A stretch of DNA of 64,000 nt from Pontibacter beigongshangensis (GTDB lineage: Bacteria > Bacteroidota > Bacteroidia > Cytophagales > Hymenobacteraceae): assembly GCF_014332515.1 (NCBI RefSeq), contig NZ_VFSD01000002.1, forward strand, positions 248,001 to 312,000, read 5' to 3'. The number at the start of each line of letters is the position of its first letter. Position 1 is the stretch's first letter. The translations under genes were made by a program, and so were the position numbers. The notes under the pieces are model-generated. The model was not told where the DNA came from. It saw nothing but the letters and a program-made list of their open reading frames with translations, and made no database searches. Positions 53,568 through 62,417 of the stretch are shown here, in pieces.

Positions 53568-53945
53568 AAGAATGTTTTTATAGGTCTAGTAGGTACGAAT
53601 TCGGACTAATTTACCTGAAGATTTGGTTTTACTCAAAACAGCAGATATTGTTTTAAAAGTTCAGCAGGTACAACAGCAAGTATAATACCGAAAAGCAAAA
53701 TTACCGGCATGAGGCACAAAACAGGGAAAACCCCGGCCCTCCTGCCTTACGAAGATTATAAATTACAAATTATTATTTACCAAGCAAGCAGCCCGCCTAC
53801 AAATAATTGCAACCAGAACGCGCACCCGGAGAGCAGTGGCCGGCTTCTGGCTGCAAGTATTTAAATTATTCTAATAAAAATGACCCTCCAGAGGATTTTA
53901 TTGCTGCTGCTGCTTCCCTGGACGGAAAAACCAGGCCGGGCGCTT
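53568..53945. other. 378-bp gap with one core repeat
   Basis: Core at 53864-53893 and otherwise A+T-rich sequence with no exact promoter box or gene. Confidence 0.5.
53864..53893 (-). repeat. Core repeat copy
   Basis: AATTATTCTAATAAAAATGA then CCCTCCAGAGG, followed by a CTGCTGCTGCTTCC run; 53 nt after the DUF3078 stop, sense orientation. Confidence 0.88.
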
Positions 53946-54908
53946 TTAATCAAACTTGTAGGAAAAGCCGATTCCTAAAGTCTCCTTAAACTGTAAACGC
54001 GGACCTTTGCCATCTATTTTACCGTCGCCGGTCCGGTCTACATTAATCATGATATCGTCGTCGTAGACCAGGTGGCAGAACAGGCTGGCTGATATAAATT
54101 TGTTAACCTTGAAGTCGACCAGGTTCTCCCAGTTCACGTCTACGTTCTGGGGGTTGCGCAGATAATTGCTGAACAGGTCCAGCCGCGATCGCACGCTCAC
54201 GTTCTCCCATACTTTATCGGAAAAACGCACGTTCAGGAAGCCCCCTACCTCACTTCTGAACCGCTCGCCGGTGCCGGGCAGCAACTTGCCCGCCTCGTTG
54301 CGCCAGGCTGGCTTTACCCCGAAGTAACCCAGGTCGGCCAAGCGCTGGCTCATCACCACCGTAAACTTGCCTGTCAGCGTCGACACGAATATGGAGAGCC
54401 TGGGGCTGGGTTTATAGTCCATACCAAGCGAAACAAGCGAAAAGGCGGGCGATAGGAAATTAGACACCACCGTGTCGCGGGCGGGCGTAAAGGTTGGCGT
54501 TAGCTGCGTGCGTATATTTACCTGGCCCGTGTAGAACCATTTGTCTGATGCCTCGCGGCCGTATTTAAAGTTCAGCTCCAGCCTGTCGTCGCTCTTCTGG
54601 AGCCGTTGCCCCTGCAGCTTCACAAAACCGAAGGTCACGTTGGCAGAGTTGTTCCAGGTATTTCTCCCTTTTTTATAATTGGCCACCAGGTTAAGGGTAC
54701 TGAGCACCGACAGCGAGTTCTGGCCGCCGGCAGCCCAGTTGCTCAGGCTTATTTGGCTGAAGTTAACGTTGCCAATACCGCTAAAGTCCCACACATTGGC
54801 GGCAGAGGCGGTATCTGGTTTAATTTCCTGGGCATTGGCAGGAGAAGTGGCAATTAATGTAAAAAAGGCTACGAGCGTAGCAGGCAGGAAGAAATAAGAC
54901 TTAAGCAT
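53946..54908 (-). CDS. DUF3078 outer-membrane/periplasmic protein
   Basis: The 320-residue exported protein starts at ATG 54908 (MLKSYFFLPATLVAFFTL) with cleavage after PANAQ. VWDFSGIGNVNFSQISLSNWAAGGQ is the DUF3078 signature. Alternating strands then run to the end FKETLGIGFSYKFD, consistent with a beta-barrel. The family is Bacteroidota-specific as far as I know and has no assigned function. Confidence 0.86.
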   Translation of the reverse strand: MLKSYFFLPATLVAFFTLIATSPANAQEIKPDTASAANVWDFSGIGNVNFSQISLSNWAAGGQNSLSVLSTLNLVANYKKGRNTWNNSANVTFGFVKLQGQRLQKSDDRLELNFKYGREASDKWFYTGQVNIRTQLTPTFTPARDTVVSNFLSPAFSLVSLGMDYKPSPRLSIFVSTLTGKFTVVMSQRLADLGYFGVKPAWRNEAGKLLPGTGERFRSEVGGFLNVRFSDKVWENVSVRSRLDLFSNYLRNPQNVDVNWENLVDFKVNKFISASLFCHLVYDDDIMINVDRTGDGKIDGKGPRLQFKETLGIGFSYKFD

Positions 54909-55183
54909 CAGCAATAGTTTAATCAATCAGTCCAAGGCAGGGTTTCTGCTCACTTTCCCCAAAGCGCCCTAGCTCCTGGTTTATGTAGTGGCCTGGCAAA
55001 AGCTTTTGAGGCTGATATAATTTAAAGATAACAGGTTCCGGAATTAATCTGGCGGCAAAGGTAAGGATGCACGGGTATTAAAAAAACCTTCTGTTAAAGG
55101 CTTTTGCGCATCTTATCCGCCCCAGCCCTATCGGGCAAAGAGCATAAGCTGTTACAACAGAGAAATCTGAAACCATCACTACA

Positions 55184-55212
55184 AATTATTCTAATGAAAA
55201 CAACCCTGCAGC
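55184..55212 (-). repeat. Core repeat copy, diverged 3' half
   Basis: AATTATTCTAATGAAAACAA then CCCTGCAGC, followed by CTGCTGCTGCTACTGCTG. Confidence 0.8.
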
Positions 55213-55329
55213 CAACTCTGCTGCTGCTACTGCTGTTTATAGATGCCAGATTATAGAAGATAGGTCTTTCGTCTGAATCCGGATGCCAGGCACGGAAGAG
55301 TTGGTTATTTCAAAGAGACCTTGCTCGCC

Positions 55330-55423
55330 ATTCATCCTCAAATTTCCATATCTGCAAATCTTTAAATTGAATCATCAACCATTTAACAATTTAACAATCA
55401 AGTCATTCAACAATCAACAACCC
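55330..55423 (-). repeat. Flanking module leading into core
   Basis: CATCCTCAAATTTCC, then ATCATCAACCATTTAAC, AAGTCATTCAACAATCAAC, then the core. One of the clearest complete module-core-CTG arrangements. Confidence 0.75.
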
Positions 55424-55454
55424 GATTATTCAAATCAAAACACCCCTCCGGAGC
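55424..55454 (-). repeat. Core repeat copy
   Basis: GATTATTCAAATCAAAACAC then CCCTCCGGAGC, followed by TTTTTGCTGCTGCTGTG. Confidence 0.88.
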
Positions 55455-55622
55455 TTTTTGCTGCTGCTGTGTCCCAAACTTTTCCGGGTGGCGCATGTTT
55501 TTCAGAAAAAATGCTACAATAAAGGTGTTGCTCCGTACGTAACAGCTGCCCAAACAAGAGGTCGTTTGCCCGGATCGGCACCAGCTCCGCCAGTTGCCTG
55601 TGCAGGGGTCTAATGATTTTAC

Positions 55623-55630
55623 TATATTTG
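55623..55630 (+). promoter_or_regulatory. -7 promoter box of enoyl-CoA hydratase gene
   Basis: TATATTTG, an exact TAnnTTTG match, 39 nt before the ATG at 55670. Confidence 0.5.
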
Positions 55631-55669
55631 TGGCTCAAATTTATTTTTAACCAATAGTTGAATAATCTG

Positions 55670-56452
55670 ATGGACTCATACGAAAACCTGTTGCTTCAAC
55701 TGCAAAACGGAATTCTCACGATCACAATCAATCGTGAAGACAAGCTGAACGCCCTCAATAGAGATACCGTGAAGGAGATAAAACTCGCGATACAGCAAGT
55801 GTATGATGATCCTGCCATTAAAGCCGTCGTAATTACCGGTGCCGGTTCCAAAGCCTTTGTGGCCGGTGCCGACATAGCGGAGATCTCTGAGCTGAGCGAC
55901 GTGAACGCCCGCAGTTTTGCAGAGCAGGGCCAGGAGGTGTTTACCATGATAGAGCGCTGCAACAAGCCTGTGATTGCGGCCGTGAACGGCTTTGCCCTGG
56001 GCGGAGGCTGCGAACTGGCCATGGCCTGCCACATGCGCGTTGCCAGCAACAACGCCCGCTTTGGCCAGCCCGAAGTAAACCTGGGCCTGATACCGGGCTA
56101 TGGCGGCACACAGCGCCTCACGCAGCTCATCGGCAAGAGCAAGGCCATGGAGCTGCTGATGACCGGCGAGATGATAACAGCCCAGGAAGCCCACGATTTC
56201 GGCCTGGTGAACTATGTTACGACCCCGCCGGAACTCTACCCCAGGTGTGTGGACCTGCTCGAAAAAATAATGACCAAGGCGCCCCTGGCGGTTGGGCTGG
56301 TGATAGACTGTGTAAACGCCGTGTATACCAAAGACGAAAACGGATACCAGACAGAAGCCAACTCCTTTGCTCGCTGCTGCAGCTCCGAAGACTTTCTGGA
56401 AGGCACCAGCGCTTTTTTAGAAAAGCGCAAGCCGGCATTCACAGGCCGATGA
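55670..56452 (+). CDS. Enoyl-CoA hydratase/isomerase family protein
   Basis: Crotonase-fold protein of 260 residues from ATG 55670 (MDSYENLLLQL); a TTG four codons earlier is an alternative. The oxyanion-hole segments GAGSKAFVAGADI and VNGFALGGGCELAMACH are present. The two catalytic Glu residues of hydratases are in GGGCELA and GQPEVNLGLIPGYGGTQRL. Likely reaction: hydration of trans-2-enoyl-CoA in fatty-acid or butanoate-type metabolism. No other beta-oxidation genes nearby; the next gene is a flippase 32 nt on. Confidence 0.9.
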   Translation: MDSYENLLLQLQNGILTITINREDKLNALNRDTVKEIKLAIQQVYDDPAIKAVVITGAGSKAFVAGADIAEISELSDVNARSFAEQGQEVFTMIERCNKPVIAAVNGFALGGGCELAMACHMRVASNNARFGQPEVNLGLIPGYGGTQRLTQLIGKSKAMELLMTGEMITAQEAHDFGLVNYVTTPPELYPRCVDLLEKIMTKAPLAVGLVIDCVNAVYTKDENGYQTEANSFARCCSSEDFLEGTSAFLEKRKPAFTGR

Positions 56453-56484
56453 TACTGGCTTAAATTCCCCGACCCACAGAAAAT

Positions 56485-57981
56485 ATGAGTATTGCTAAAA
56501 AACTGGTCGGGCAAACAGCAGCCTATGGCTTAAGCAGCATTATTGGCCGGGTACTCAACTACCTGCTCGTACCGGTATACACCAAGGCTTTCCTCCCCGA
56601 AGCCTACGGCGTGGTTACCTACCTGTATTCGTTTGTGGCGCTGTTTAACGTGGTGTACACCTATGGCATGGAAACGGCGTTTTTCAGGTTTGCAAACAAG
56701 CCTGGCACCGACCAGCACGCGCTTTACAACAAAGTGCTGAGCCTGATCGGGAGCAGCAGCCTGCTCTTTACGGCCATCCTGTTACTGGCCTCAGGCCCTA
56801 TTGCCAGCTTTATTGGCTTTCCGGAGCGGCAGGAGTACATTGTGTGGCTGGCCATTGTGCTGGCCATCGATGCTATTGCCACTATTCCGTTTGCCTGGCT
56901 GCGGCTGCAGAACAAGGCCGTAAAATTCGCCTCTATCAAGCTGGTAAATATTTTGCTTACGGTTGGCGCCAACATGTTCTTTCTGGTATTTTGCCGCCAG
57001 GTCTACAACGGCGATTACCTGCCGGAGCTGCGGCCCTGGGTGGTAAAGGTGTATGACCCGGATTTTGGCGTTGGCTATATTTTCCTGATAAACCTGGTGG
57101 CTAATGCCCTGCAGCTACCCCTGCTCTGGAAAGAGCTGCGCATTTTCCGCTTCAGGCTCGATGCGGAGCAGCTGAAACCCATGCTCCGCTACGCCTACCC
57201 GCTGCTCTTTATGGGCCTGGCCGGCATGGTAAACGAGGTCATAGACCGGATTCTGCTGGAGTACCACCTGCCCGAAAACTTCTACCCCAACATGAGCAAC
57301 ATGGCCGCTGTGGGCATTTACGGGGCCTGCTACAAGCTGTCTATTTTCATGTCGCTGGCCATACAGGCCTTCCGGTATGCGGCCGAGCCATTCTTTTTCT
57401 CGCAGGCCAGCGACAAGAACTCTCCACAGGCCTTTGCCCAGATCATGAAGTGGTTTGTGATCAGCTGCGCCTTTATCTTTCTGTTTGTAAGCGCCTTCCG
57501 CCACGAAATTGCCCAGGTGTTTATAGATGAGCGTTACCATAGCGGCCTGGTGGTGGTGCCCATCCTGCTGCTGGCCAACCTGTTTCTGGGGGTTTACTAC
57601 AACCTGTCGGTGTGGTTTAAGCTCACCGACCGCACCCAGTTCGGCACCTGGATCAGCGCAGGTGGCGCCATCATCACTATTATGCTGAACCTGCTGCTGA
57701 TACCGGTACTGGGTTACGTGGGCTCTGCCTGGGCTACCCTGGTGTGCTACTTTGCGATGGCGGCCGTCAGTTATTGGCTGGGCCAGCGTTACCATCCTAT
57801 CCCGTATCCTGCTGGCCGCATTATCAGCTATGTGGTGCTGGCCGCACTGCTCCTGCTGGTGGTTATGTATGTGCCTATCTCAAATGTTTGGGTCAGCTAC
57901 TTGTTCAGCCTCGGCATCTGCGCCCTGTTCCTGATAATAGTTGCCAGCCGGGAGCGATTGTTCTTTTTTAACAAATTATAA
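56485..57981 (+). CDS. Oligosaccharide flippase-family protein (Wzx/MATE-like)
   Basis: The 498-residue integral membrane protein has about 14 helices. The N-terminal KLVGQTAAYGLSSIIGRVLNYLLVPVYTK block is characteristic of polysaccharide biosynthesis flippases, and repeated charged loops sit between helices. It may translocate a lipid-linked saccharide or, given the downstream EnvC-like gene, a cell-wall precursor. dut follows by 16 nt. Confidence 0.9.
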   Translation: MSIAKKLVGQTAAYGLSSIIGRVLNYLLVPVYTKAFLPEAYGVVTYLYSFVALFNVVYTYGMETAFFRFANKPGTDQHALYNKVLSLIGSSSLLFTAILLLASGPIASFIGFPERQEYIVWLAIVLAIDAIATIPFAWLRLQNKAVKFASIKLVNILLTVGANMFFLVFCRQVYNGDYLPELRPWVVKVYDPDFGVGYIFLINLVANALQLPLLWKELRIFRFRLDAEQLKPMLRYAYPLLFMGLAGMVNEVIDRILLEYHLPENFYPNMSNMAAVGIYGACYKLSIFMSLAIQAFRYAAEPFFFSQASDKNSPQAFAQIMKWFVISCAFIFLFVSAFRHEIAQVFIDERYHSGLVVVPILLLANLFLGVYYNLSVWFKLTDRTQFGTWISAGGAIITIMLNLLLIPVLGYVGSAWATLVCYFAMAAVSYWLGQRYHPIPYPAGRIISYVVLAALLLLVVMYVPISNVWVSYLFSLGICALFLIIVASRERLFFFNKL

Positions 57982-57997
57982 TCTTTATTTTTGACAG

Positions 57998-58444
57998 ATG
58001 AACAACAATTTGCAGGTAAACGTCATAAACAAATCCAGACACCCGCTTCCCTCCTACCAGACCGACCACTCGGCTGGCCTGGACCTGCGGGCAAACCTGG
58101 AGGTGCCTGTTACGCTGGAGCCACTACAGCGCGCGCTTATTCCCACCGGCCTCTACCTGGAGCTGCCGCAGGGGCACGAGGCACAGATACGGCCCCGGAG
58201 CGGCCTGGCCTACAAGCACGGCATCTCCATCGTAAACAGCCCTGGCACCATAGATGCCGACTATCGGGGCGAGATAAAAGTATTGCTTGTCAATCTTTCT
58301 GACAAGGCTTTCGTAGTGGAAGACGGGGAGCGCATTGCACAGATGGTCGTTGCCAGATACGAGCGCGTTACCCTGGCAGAGGCTGAAGTGCTAACAGACA
58401 CCGTACGCGGAGCAGGCGGTTACGGCAGCACCGGCACACGCTGA
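57998..58444 (+). CDS. dut: dUTP diphosphatase
   Basis: Trimeric dUTPase that hydrolyses dUTP to dUMP, keeping uracil out of DNA. The 148 residues show all five motifs: SAGLDLRA, the PTGLYLELP region, [19 protein letters not shown] and the C-terminal [10 protein letters not shown]. Closely follows the flippase gene. A TATTTTTG box at 57986-57993 is too close to the ATG to be convincing as its own promoter. Confidence 0.96.
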   Translation: MNNNLQVNVINKSRHPLPSYQTDHSAGLDLRANLEVPVTLEPLQRALIPTGLYLELPQGHEAQIRPRSGLAYKHGISIVNSPGTIDADYRGEIKVLLVNLSDKAFVVEDGERIAQMVVARYERVTLAEAEVLTDTVRGAGGYGSTGTR

Positions 58445-58633
58445 ACCTTTCAGGAGTTAAAAGTTAAGAGTTAAAAGTTGATTTAAGGCGTATCCTTCTG
58501 CTGTTCGCTTTACCTCAAAAAAACAATTCAACAATTAACAACCAACAACTAAAACCAACAGCTTGCTCTGCTTTACCAGCGCAAGTATCTAAACAAATAC
58601 AAATAAATTAACTAACTAAAAAATACACTAGCT

Positions 58634-59641
58634 ATGAGGATTATTGTACCAATGGCCGGAATGGGAAAAAGAATGCGCCCGCATACACTCACTATTCCAA
58701 AACCCCTTATCCCGATTGCAGGAAAACCAATCGTACAGCGACTGGTAGAAGACATTGCCAAAGTTTGCCAGGAGCCAATTGAGGAAGTGGCCTTCATTAT
58801 TGGCGATTTCGGGAAGCAGGTGGAGCAGGATCTGGTGCGCATCGCCGAGTCGGTGGGAGCAAAAGGCAGCATCTACCACCAGGAAGAAGCACTGGGCACC
58901 GCCCACGCCATCCTCTGCGCCCAGAATTCACTGGAAGGAAAAGTAGTGGTTGCCTTTGCAGACACCCTTTTTAAGGCTGACTTTGAGCTGGACACCAACG
59001 CTGATGGCACCATATGGGTACAGCGCGTAGAAGACCCGAGGGCTTTCGGGGTTATCAAGCTCAACGAAAGCAACGAAATCACTGACTTTGTAGAAAAGCC
59101 GGAGCATTTCGTATCTGACCTGGCCATCATCGGCATCTACTTCTTTAAAGACGGCGCCTACCTGCGCAGCGAGCTGCAGTACCTGCTCGACAACGACATT
59201 AAAGACAAAGGCGAGTTCCAGCTGACCAACGCGCTGGAGAACATGAAGAACAAGGGCACCGTTTTTGTACCTGCTCTTATCTCCGAATGGCTCGACTGCG
59301 GAAATAAAAATGCAACCGTGTATACTAATCAGCGGTATTTGGAGTATATAAAGGATGAGAAGGATCTGGTGGCATCATCGGCTACGTTGCAAAACTCGGT
59401 GATAATACCTCCTGTATACATCGGAGAAAACGCCGTTATCCAGAACTCTGTAGTCGGCCCTCACGCTTCTATCGGAAATAACACCAACGTGTATGACTCC
59501 ATAATAAGCAACTCTATTGTGCAAGAGAACACCACCCTAAAAAACGGCAACATTTCAAACTCTATGCTAGGGAATAATGTTACGTACGAAGGGCACCAGT
59601 CTGACCTCAGCTTAGGTGACTTCAATACGCTTAAAGAATAA
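58634..59641 (+). CDS. Sugar-phosphate nucleotidyltransferase
   Basis: The 335-residue protein has an N-terminal Rossmann-like nucleotidyltransferase domain with GMGKRMRPHTLTIPKPLIPI (the nucleotide-binding and catalytic signature) and later KPIVQRLVE, EEALGTAHA, VEKPEHF. A C-terminal left-handed beta-helix (from about 250: NSVIIPPVYIGENAVIQNSV...) follows. It makes an NDP-sugar from a sugar 1-phosphate; glucose or mannose cannot be distinguished. The TPR gene starts 6 nt after it, so they are co-transcribed. Confidence 0.9.
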   Translation: MRIIVPMAGMGKRMRPHTLTIPKPLIPIAGKPIVQRLVEDIAKVCQEPIEEVAFIIGDFGKQVEQDLVRIAESVGAKGSIYHQEEALGTAHAILCAQNSLEGKVVVAFADTLFKADFELDTNADGTIWVQRVEDPRAFGVIKLNESNEITDFVEKPEHFVSDLAIIGIYFFKDGAYLRSELQYLLDNDIKDKGEFQLTNALENMKNKGTVFVPALISEWLDCGNKNATVYTNQRYLEYIKDEKDLVASSATLQNSVIIPPVYIGENAVIQNSVVGPHASIGNNTNVYDSIISNSIVQENTTLKNGNISNSMLGNNVTYEGHQSDLSLGDFNTLKE

Positions 59642-59647
59642 ATTACC

Positions 59648-61411
59648 ATGATTCTTCTATTCAGAAACATTGTTCTCGCAACCTGCTGCTTCACGGTGCT
59701 TATAACTGGAGAGAGCCTGGCCCAGTCTAAAAAGAAAAAGGCAAAGGCCGCGCAGGAAACAGCTACGGTTATTTTGCCTGCCACGCAGCCAAACGAGCAG
59801 GAGCAGCAATTCAGCGAGGCATTGTTTCTGGATGGAATGAAGTTTTTTATTGTAGAGGATTACTCAGAGGCCCTGAAGCTCTTTAAAAAGGCGCATTCGT
59901 TTACCCCCAACAACGCGGCGCTTAATTACAAGATCGGCGAAACAAACCTGCTCCTCAAAAACCCGAAAGAAGCCGTTATCTATGCGCAGTCGGCAGTAGC
60001 ACAGGACCCTTCTAATACTTATTATTATTTGCTGCTGGCCCAGGCCCACACAGACCAGAAACAGTTTGCCGAAGCGGCCCAGGTGTACAACAGCCTGATG
60101 CAAAAAGTGCCCGACACAGACCAGTACCTCTTTAACCTGGCAGACCTTTACCTGGCCCAAGGCAACTACCCCGATGCCATAAAAACATATGACCGGATCG
60201 AAAAGAAATTCGGCCCCATGGAGCAGCTCTCCGTTAACAGGCAGCAGATTTACCTGCGCCAGAAAAACATAGACAAGGCGCTGCAGGAAGGGGAAAAGCT
60301 GATCGCCTCCAATCCTACCGAAGTACGCTACTTCCTGTCGCAGGCAGAGCTGTATAATGCGGCCCAGAAACCGGATATCGCTATCCAGACACTGAACAAG
60401 GCTCTGCGCCTGGAGCCCAACAACCCCTATGCCCAACTGATGCTCTCGGACCTGAACCGCCAGAAAGGCAACTCCGTGGAGTCGGAGAAGCAGGTGAAGC
60501 TGGCATTTGCCAACCCGGACCTCGACATAGACACCAAAGTGCGGATACTGGTCGATTTTATCAGGCAGCTGCCCAACCCGGCTATTGAGGGCGTAGCGCT
60601 GGAGTTGGCTGAACTTACCGTAGAGGCGCATCCGGAGGAGGCCAAAGCCTATGCCGTGGCCGGCGACCTGCAGGCCATCGTAAATAAAAAGGAAAAAGCC
60701 CGCGACAACTACCTGAAAGCCATAAAGTTCGACGATTCTCATTTTAAGATCTGGCAGCAGGTTGTGCTGCTCGATGCCGAGCTGTCGCAGACCGACTCGC
60801 TCGTGGTACACTCAGAGCAGGCACTGGAGCTATTCCCGAACCAGGCCATTTTCTGGTTCTATAACGGCACCGGGCACCTGATCGAGAAAAACTTTAAGAA
60901 GGCCGTTAACGCCCTGGAGCGAGGCAAGCGCCTGTCGGCGCAGGAAACGGAGCTGGTAAAGCAGTTTAACATGCAGCTCGGAGACGGCTACAACTCGTTA
61001 AAAGAATACAAAAAATCTGACGAAGCCTACGAAGCCGTGCTGGCCATGGATGCCAACAACGAGCATGTGCTCAACAACTACAGTTATTTTTTGTCGCTGC
61101 GGAACGAGAAGCTGGATAAAGCCAAACAAATGGCCTCGCAGCTCGTTGAAAGGCACCCCAACAACCCCACTTACCTCGACACCTATGCCTGGGTGCTCTA
61201 CAAGCTGGAAGATTACCAGGCTGCCCGCAAATACCTGGAGCAGGCCATTGCTGTGTCAGACGACGCCACCATTGTTGAACATTATGGCGATGTGCTCTAC
61301 AAGCTGGGCCAGCAGGACGAGGCCGTAAAACAATGGCAACGAGCCAAAGTAAAAGGAGAAGCCTCCGCTTTTATAGAACAGAAAATAAAAGAAAAGAAAT
61401 TGTATGAATAA
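59648..61411 (+). CDS. Secreted TPR-repeat protein
   Basis: The 587-residue exported protein (signal peptide through GESLAQS, about residue 26) contains a Lys/Ala-rich linker and a run of tetratricopeptide repeats along nearly the whole length (e.g. YSEALKLFKKAHSFTPNN, FAEAAQVYNSLMQKVPD, AARKYLEQAIAVSDD). Such proteins scaffold envelope complexes. Overlaps the DUF4292 gene by 8 nt, and this neighbourhood recurs in Bacteroidota, so a joint envelope role is likely but not known. Confidence 0.88.
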   Translation: MILLFRNIVLATCCFTVLITGESLAQSKKKKAKAAQETATVILPATQPNEQEQQFSEALFLDGMKFFIVEDYSEALKLFKKAHSFTPNNAALNYKIGETNLLLKNPKEAVIYAQSAVAQDPSNTYYYLLLAQAHTDQKQFAEAAQVYNSLMQKVPDTDQYLFNLADLYLAQGNYPDAIKTYDRIEKKFGPMEQLSVNRQQIYLRQKNIDKALQEGEKLIASNPTEVRYFLSQAELYNAAQKPDIAIQTLNKALRLEPNNPYAQLMLSDLNRQKGNSVESEKQVKLAFANPDLDIDTKVRILVDFIRQLPNPAIEGVALELAELTVEAHPEEAKAYAVAGDLQAIVNKKEKARDNYLKAIKFDDSHFKIWQQVVLLDAELSQTDSLVVHSEQALELFPNQAIFWFYNGTGHLIEKNFKKAVNALERGKRLSAQETELVKQFNMQLGDGYNSLKEYKKSDEAYEAVLAMDANNEHVLNNYSYFLSLRNEKLDKAKQMASQLVERHPNNPTYLDTYAWVLYKLEDYQAARKYLEQAIAVSDDATIVEHYGDVLYKLGQQDEAVKQWQRAKVKGEASAFIEQKIKEKKLYE

Positions 61412-62147
61412 ACAGCTGGTGTACTGCCTGCTGGGCCTCCTGTTTTTAACAGCCTGCAAAAAAGACGTAATTCCTACCACCGCCACCACGGCCACCGAAA
61501 CCATAGGCAAGGTAACGGTACAAAACCTCGACTTTACTTACCTGAGCGCCAGAAGCCAGATCAAGATAGAAGACAAGAACGGTAGCCAGAGCTCCGGCAT
61601 GTCGCTGCGCATGAAAAAAGACAGCGTGATCTGGGTGTCTGTGGTACCGGGGCTGGGCATAGAGGCTGCCCGCCTCAAAGTTACCCGCGACTCCGTTTTC
61701 CTGATAAACCGCATTCACAAAGAATACCTTGCCACCGACTTTGCCTTTCTGAGCAACAGATTTAAAGTGGATATTACCTTTGATGTGCTGCAAGCCATTC
61801 TGACGGGCAACTATCAACCGAACGGAGCCGAAAAAGTGCAGGAAGCAGCACAACTGCAGCATGTGCAGCAGCTACGCCAAAATCAACTGTTCGACTATTT
61901 TATAGGCGTTGAGAGCCAGAAACTGCAGCAGCTCAACATCACCGATCAGCAGACCTCCAACAAAATCATGGTGAAGTACGACAGCTTCCAGCCAATCGGC
62001 ACCGTATCGTTTGCGCATGCGCTGGCTGCCCAGGTGCTGCACGCGGGGCAGACCTCTTCCTTTACCTTAAACCACACCAAAATAGCGGTGGTAGATGAGG
62101 CCCTGGACTTCCCGTTTGCTGTTCCGGCTGATTACAAGAGGCTGTAA
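61404..62147 (+). CDS. DUF4292 lipoprotein
   Basis: The 247-residue lipoprotein has lipobox LLFLTAC. The VTVQNLDFTYLSARSQIKIE opening and MSLRMKKDSVIWVSVVPGLG segment are DUF4292 hallmarks, related in fold to LolA/LolB-type lipoprotein carriers. A role in outer-membrane lipid or lipoprotein handling is therefore plausible. Translationally coupled to the TPR gene by an 8-nt overlap and followed by a core repeat. Confidence 0.85.
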   Translation: MNKQLVYCLLGLLFLTACKKDVIPTTATTATETIGKVTVQNLDFTYLSARSQIKIEDKNGSQSSGMSLRMKKDSVIWVSVVPGLGIEAARLKVTRDSVFLINRIHKEYLATDFAFLSNRFKVDITFDVLQAILTGNYQPNGAEKVQEAAQLQHVQQLRQNQLFDYFIGVESQKLQQLNITDQQTSNKIMVKYDSFQPIGTVSFAHALAAQVLHAGQTSSFTLNHTKIAVVDEALDFPFAVPADYKRL

Positions 62148-62176
62148 TTAGAAGAGCAAGAGCAGCAGCAGACGAT

Positions 62177-62208
62177 GCCTCCGGAGGGCAGTTTTCATTC
62201 AAATAATT
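62177..62208 (+). repeat. Core repeat copy
   Basis: GCCTCCGGAGGGCAGTTTTC then ATTCAAATAATT, preceded by GAGCAGCAGCAGACG; 29 nt after the DUF4292 stop, sense orientation. Confidence 0.9.
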
Positions 62209-62355
62209 TGTCCCGGAACAGCTATAACCGGCTGTCTTCACTGCACTAAACAGCGGCAACAATCTCTATTGTGAAATTTATTTTTAAGATGAACCATGCC
62301 CTGCAGCCCTTTCCTGCAAACTAATTTTAACTTCCTGTCTAAAAACAATAAAGCG

Positions 62356-62388
62356 TTTGGTTCTTCGTGTTTAGATTTGCCATATTTG
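62356..62388 (+). promoter_or_regulatory. Candidate promoter of the EnvC-like gene
   Basis: TTTG at 62356-62359, a 21-nt spacer, then CATATTTG at 62381-62388 (one mismatch to TAnnTTTG). This is the best -33/-7 spacing in the window. A perfect TAGATTTG at 62372-62379 overlaps it. Confidence 0.5.
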
Positions 62389-62417
62389 TAGCCCACGAGC
62401 CGAAGCATTCCATATAA

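Larger units (their letters stand above)
54909..55669. other. 761-bp gap between divergent genes, two core repeats
   Basis: Cores at 55184-55212 and 55424-55454, with module sequence at 55330-55423, and the enoyl-CoA hydratase promoter at the right end. These cores are not downstream of any gene I can see. No ORF. Confidence 0.65.

Noticed and set aside
57986-57993. Promoter for dut
   Set aside because: TATTTTTG matches the -7 consensus but is only 4 nt from the start codon, inside a tightly packed gene run; probably chance.
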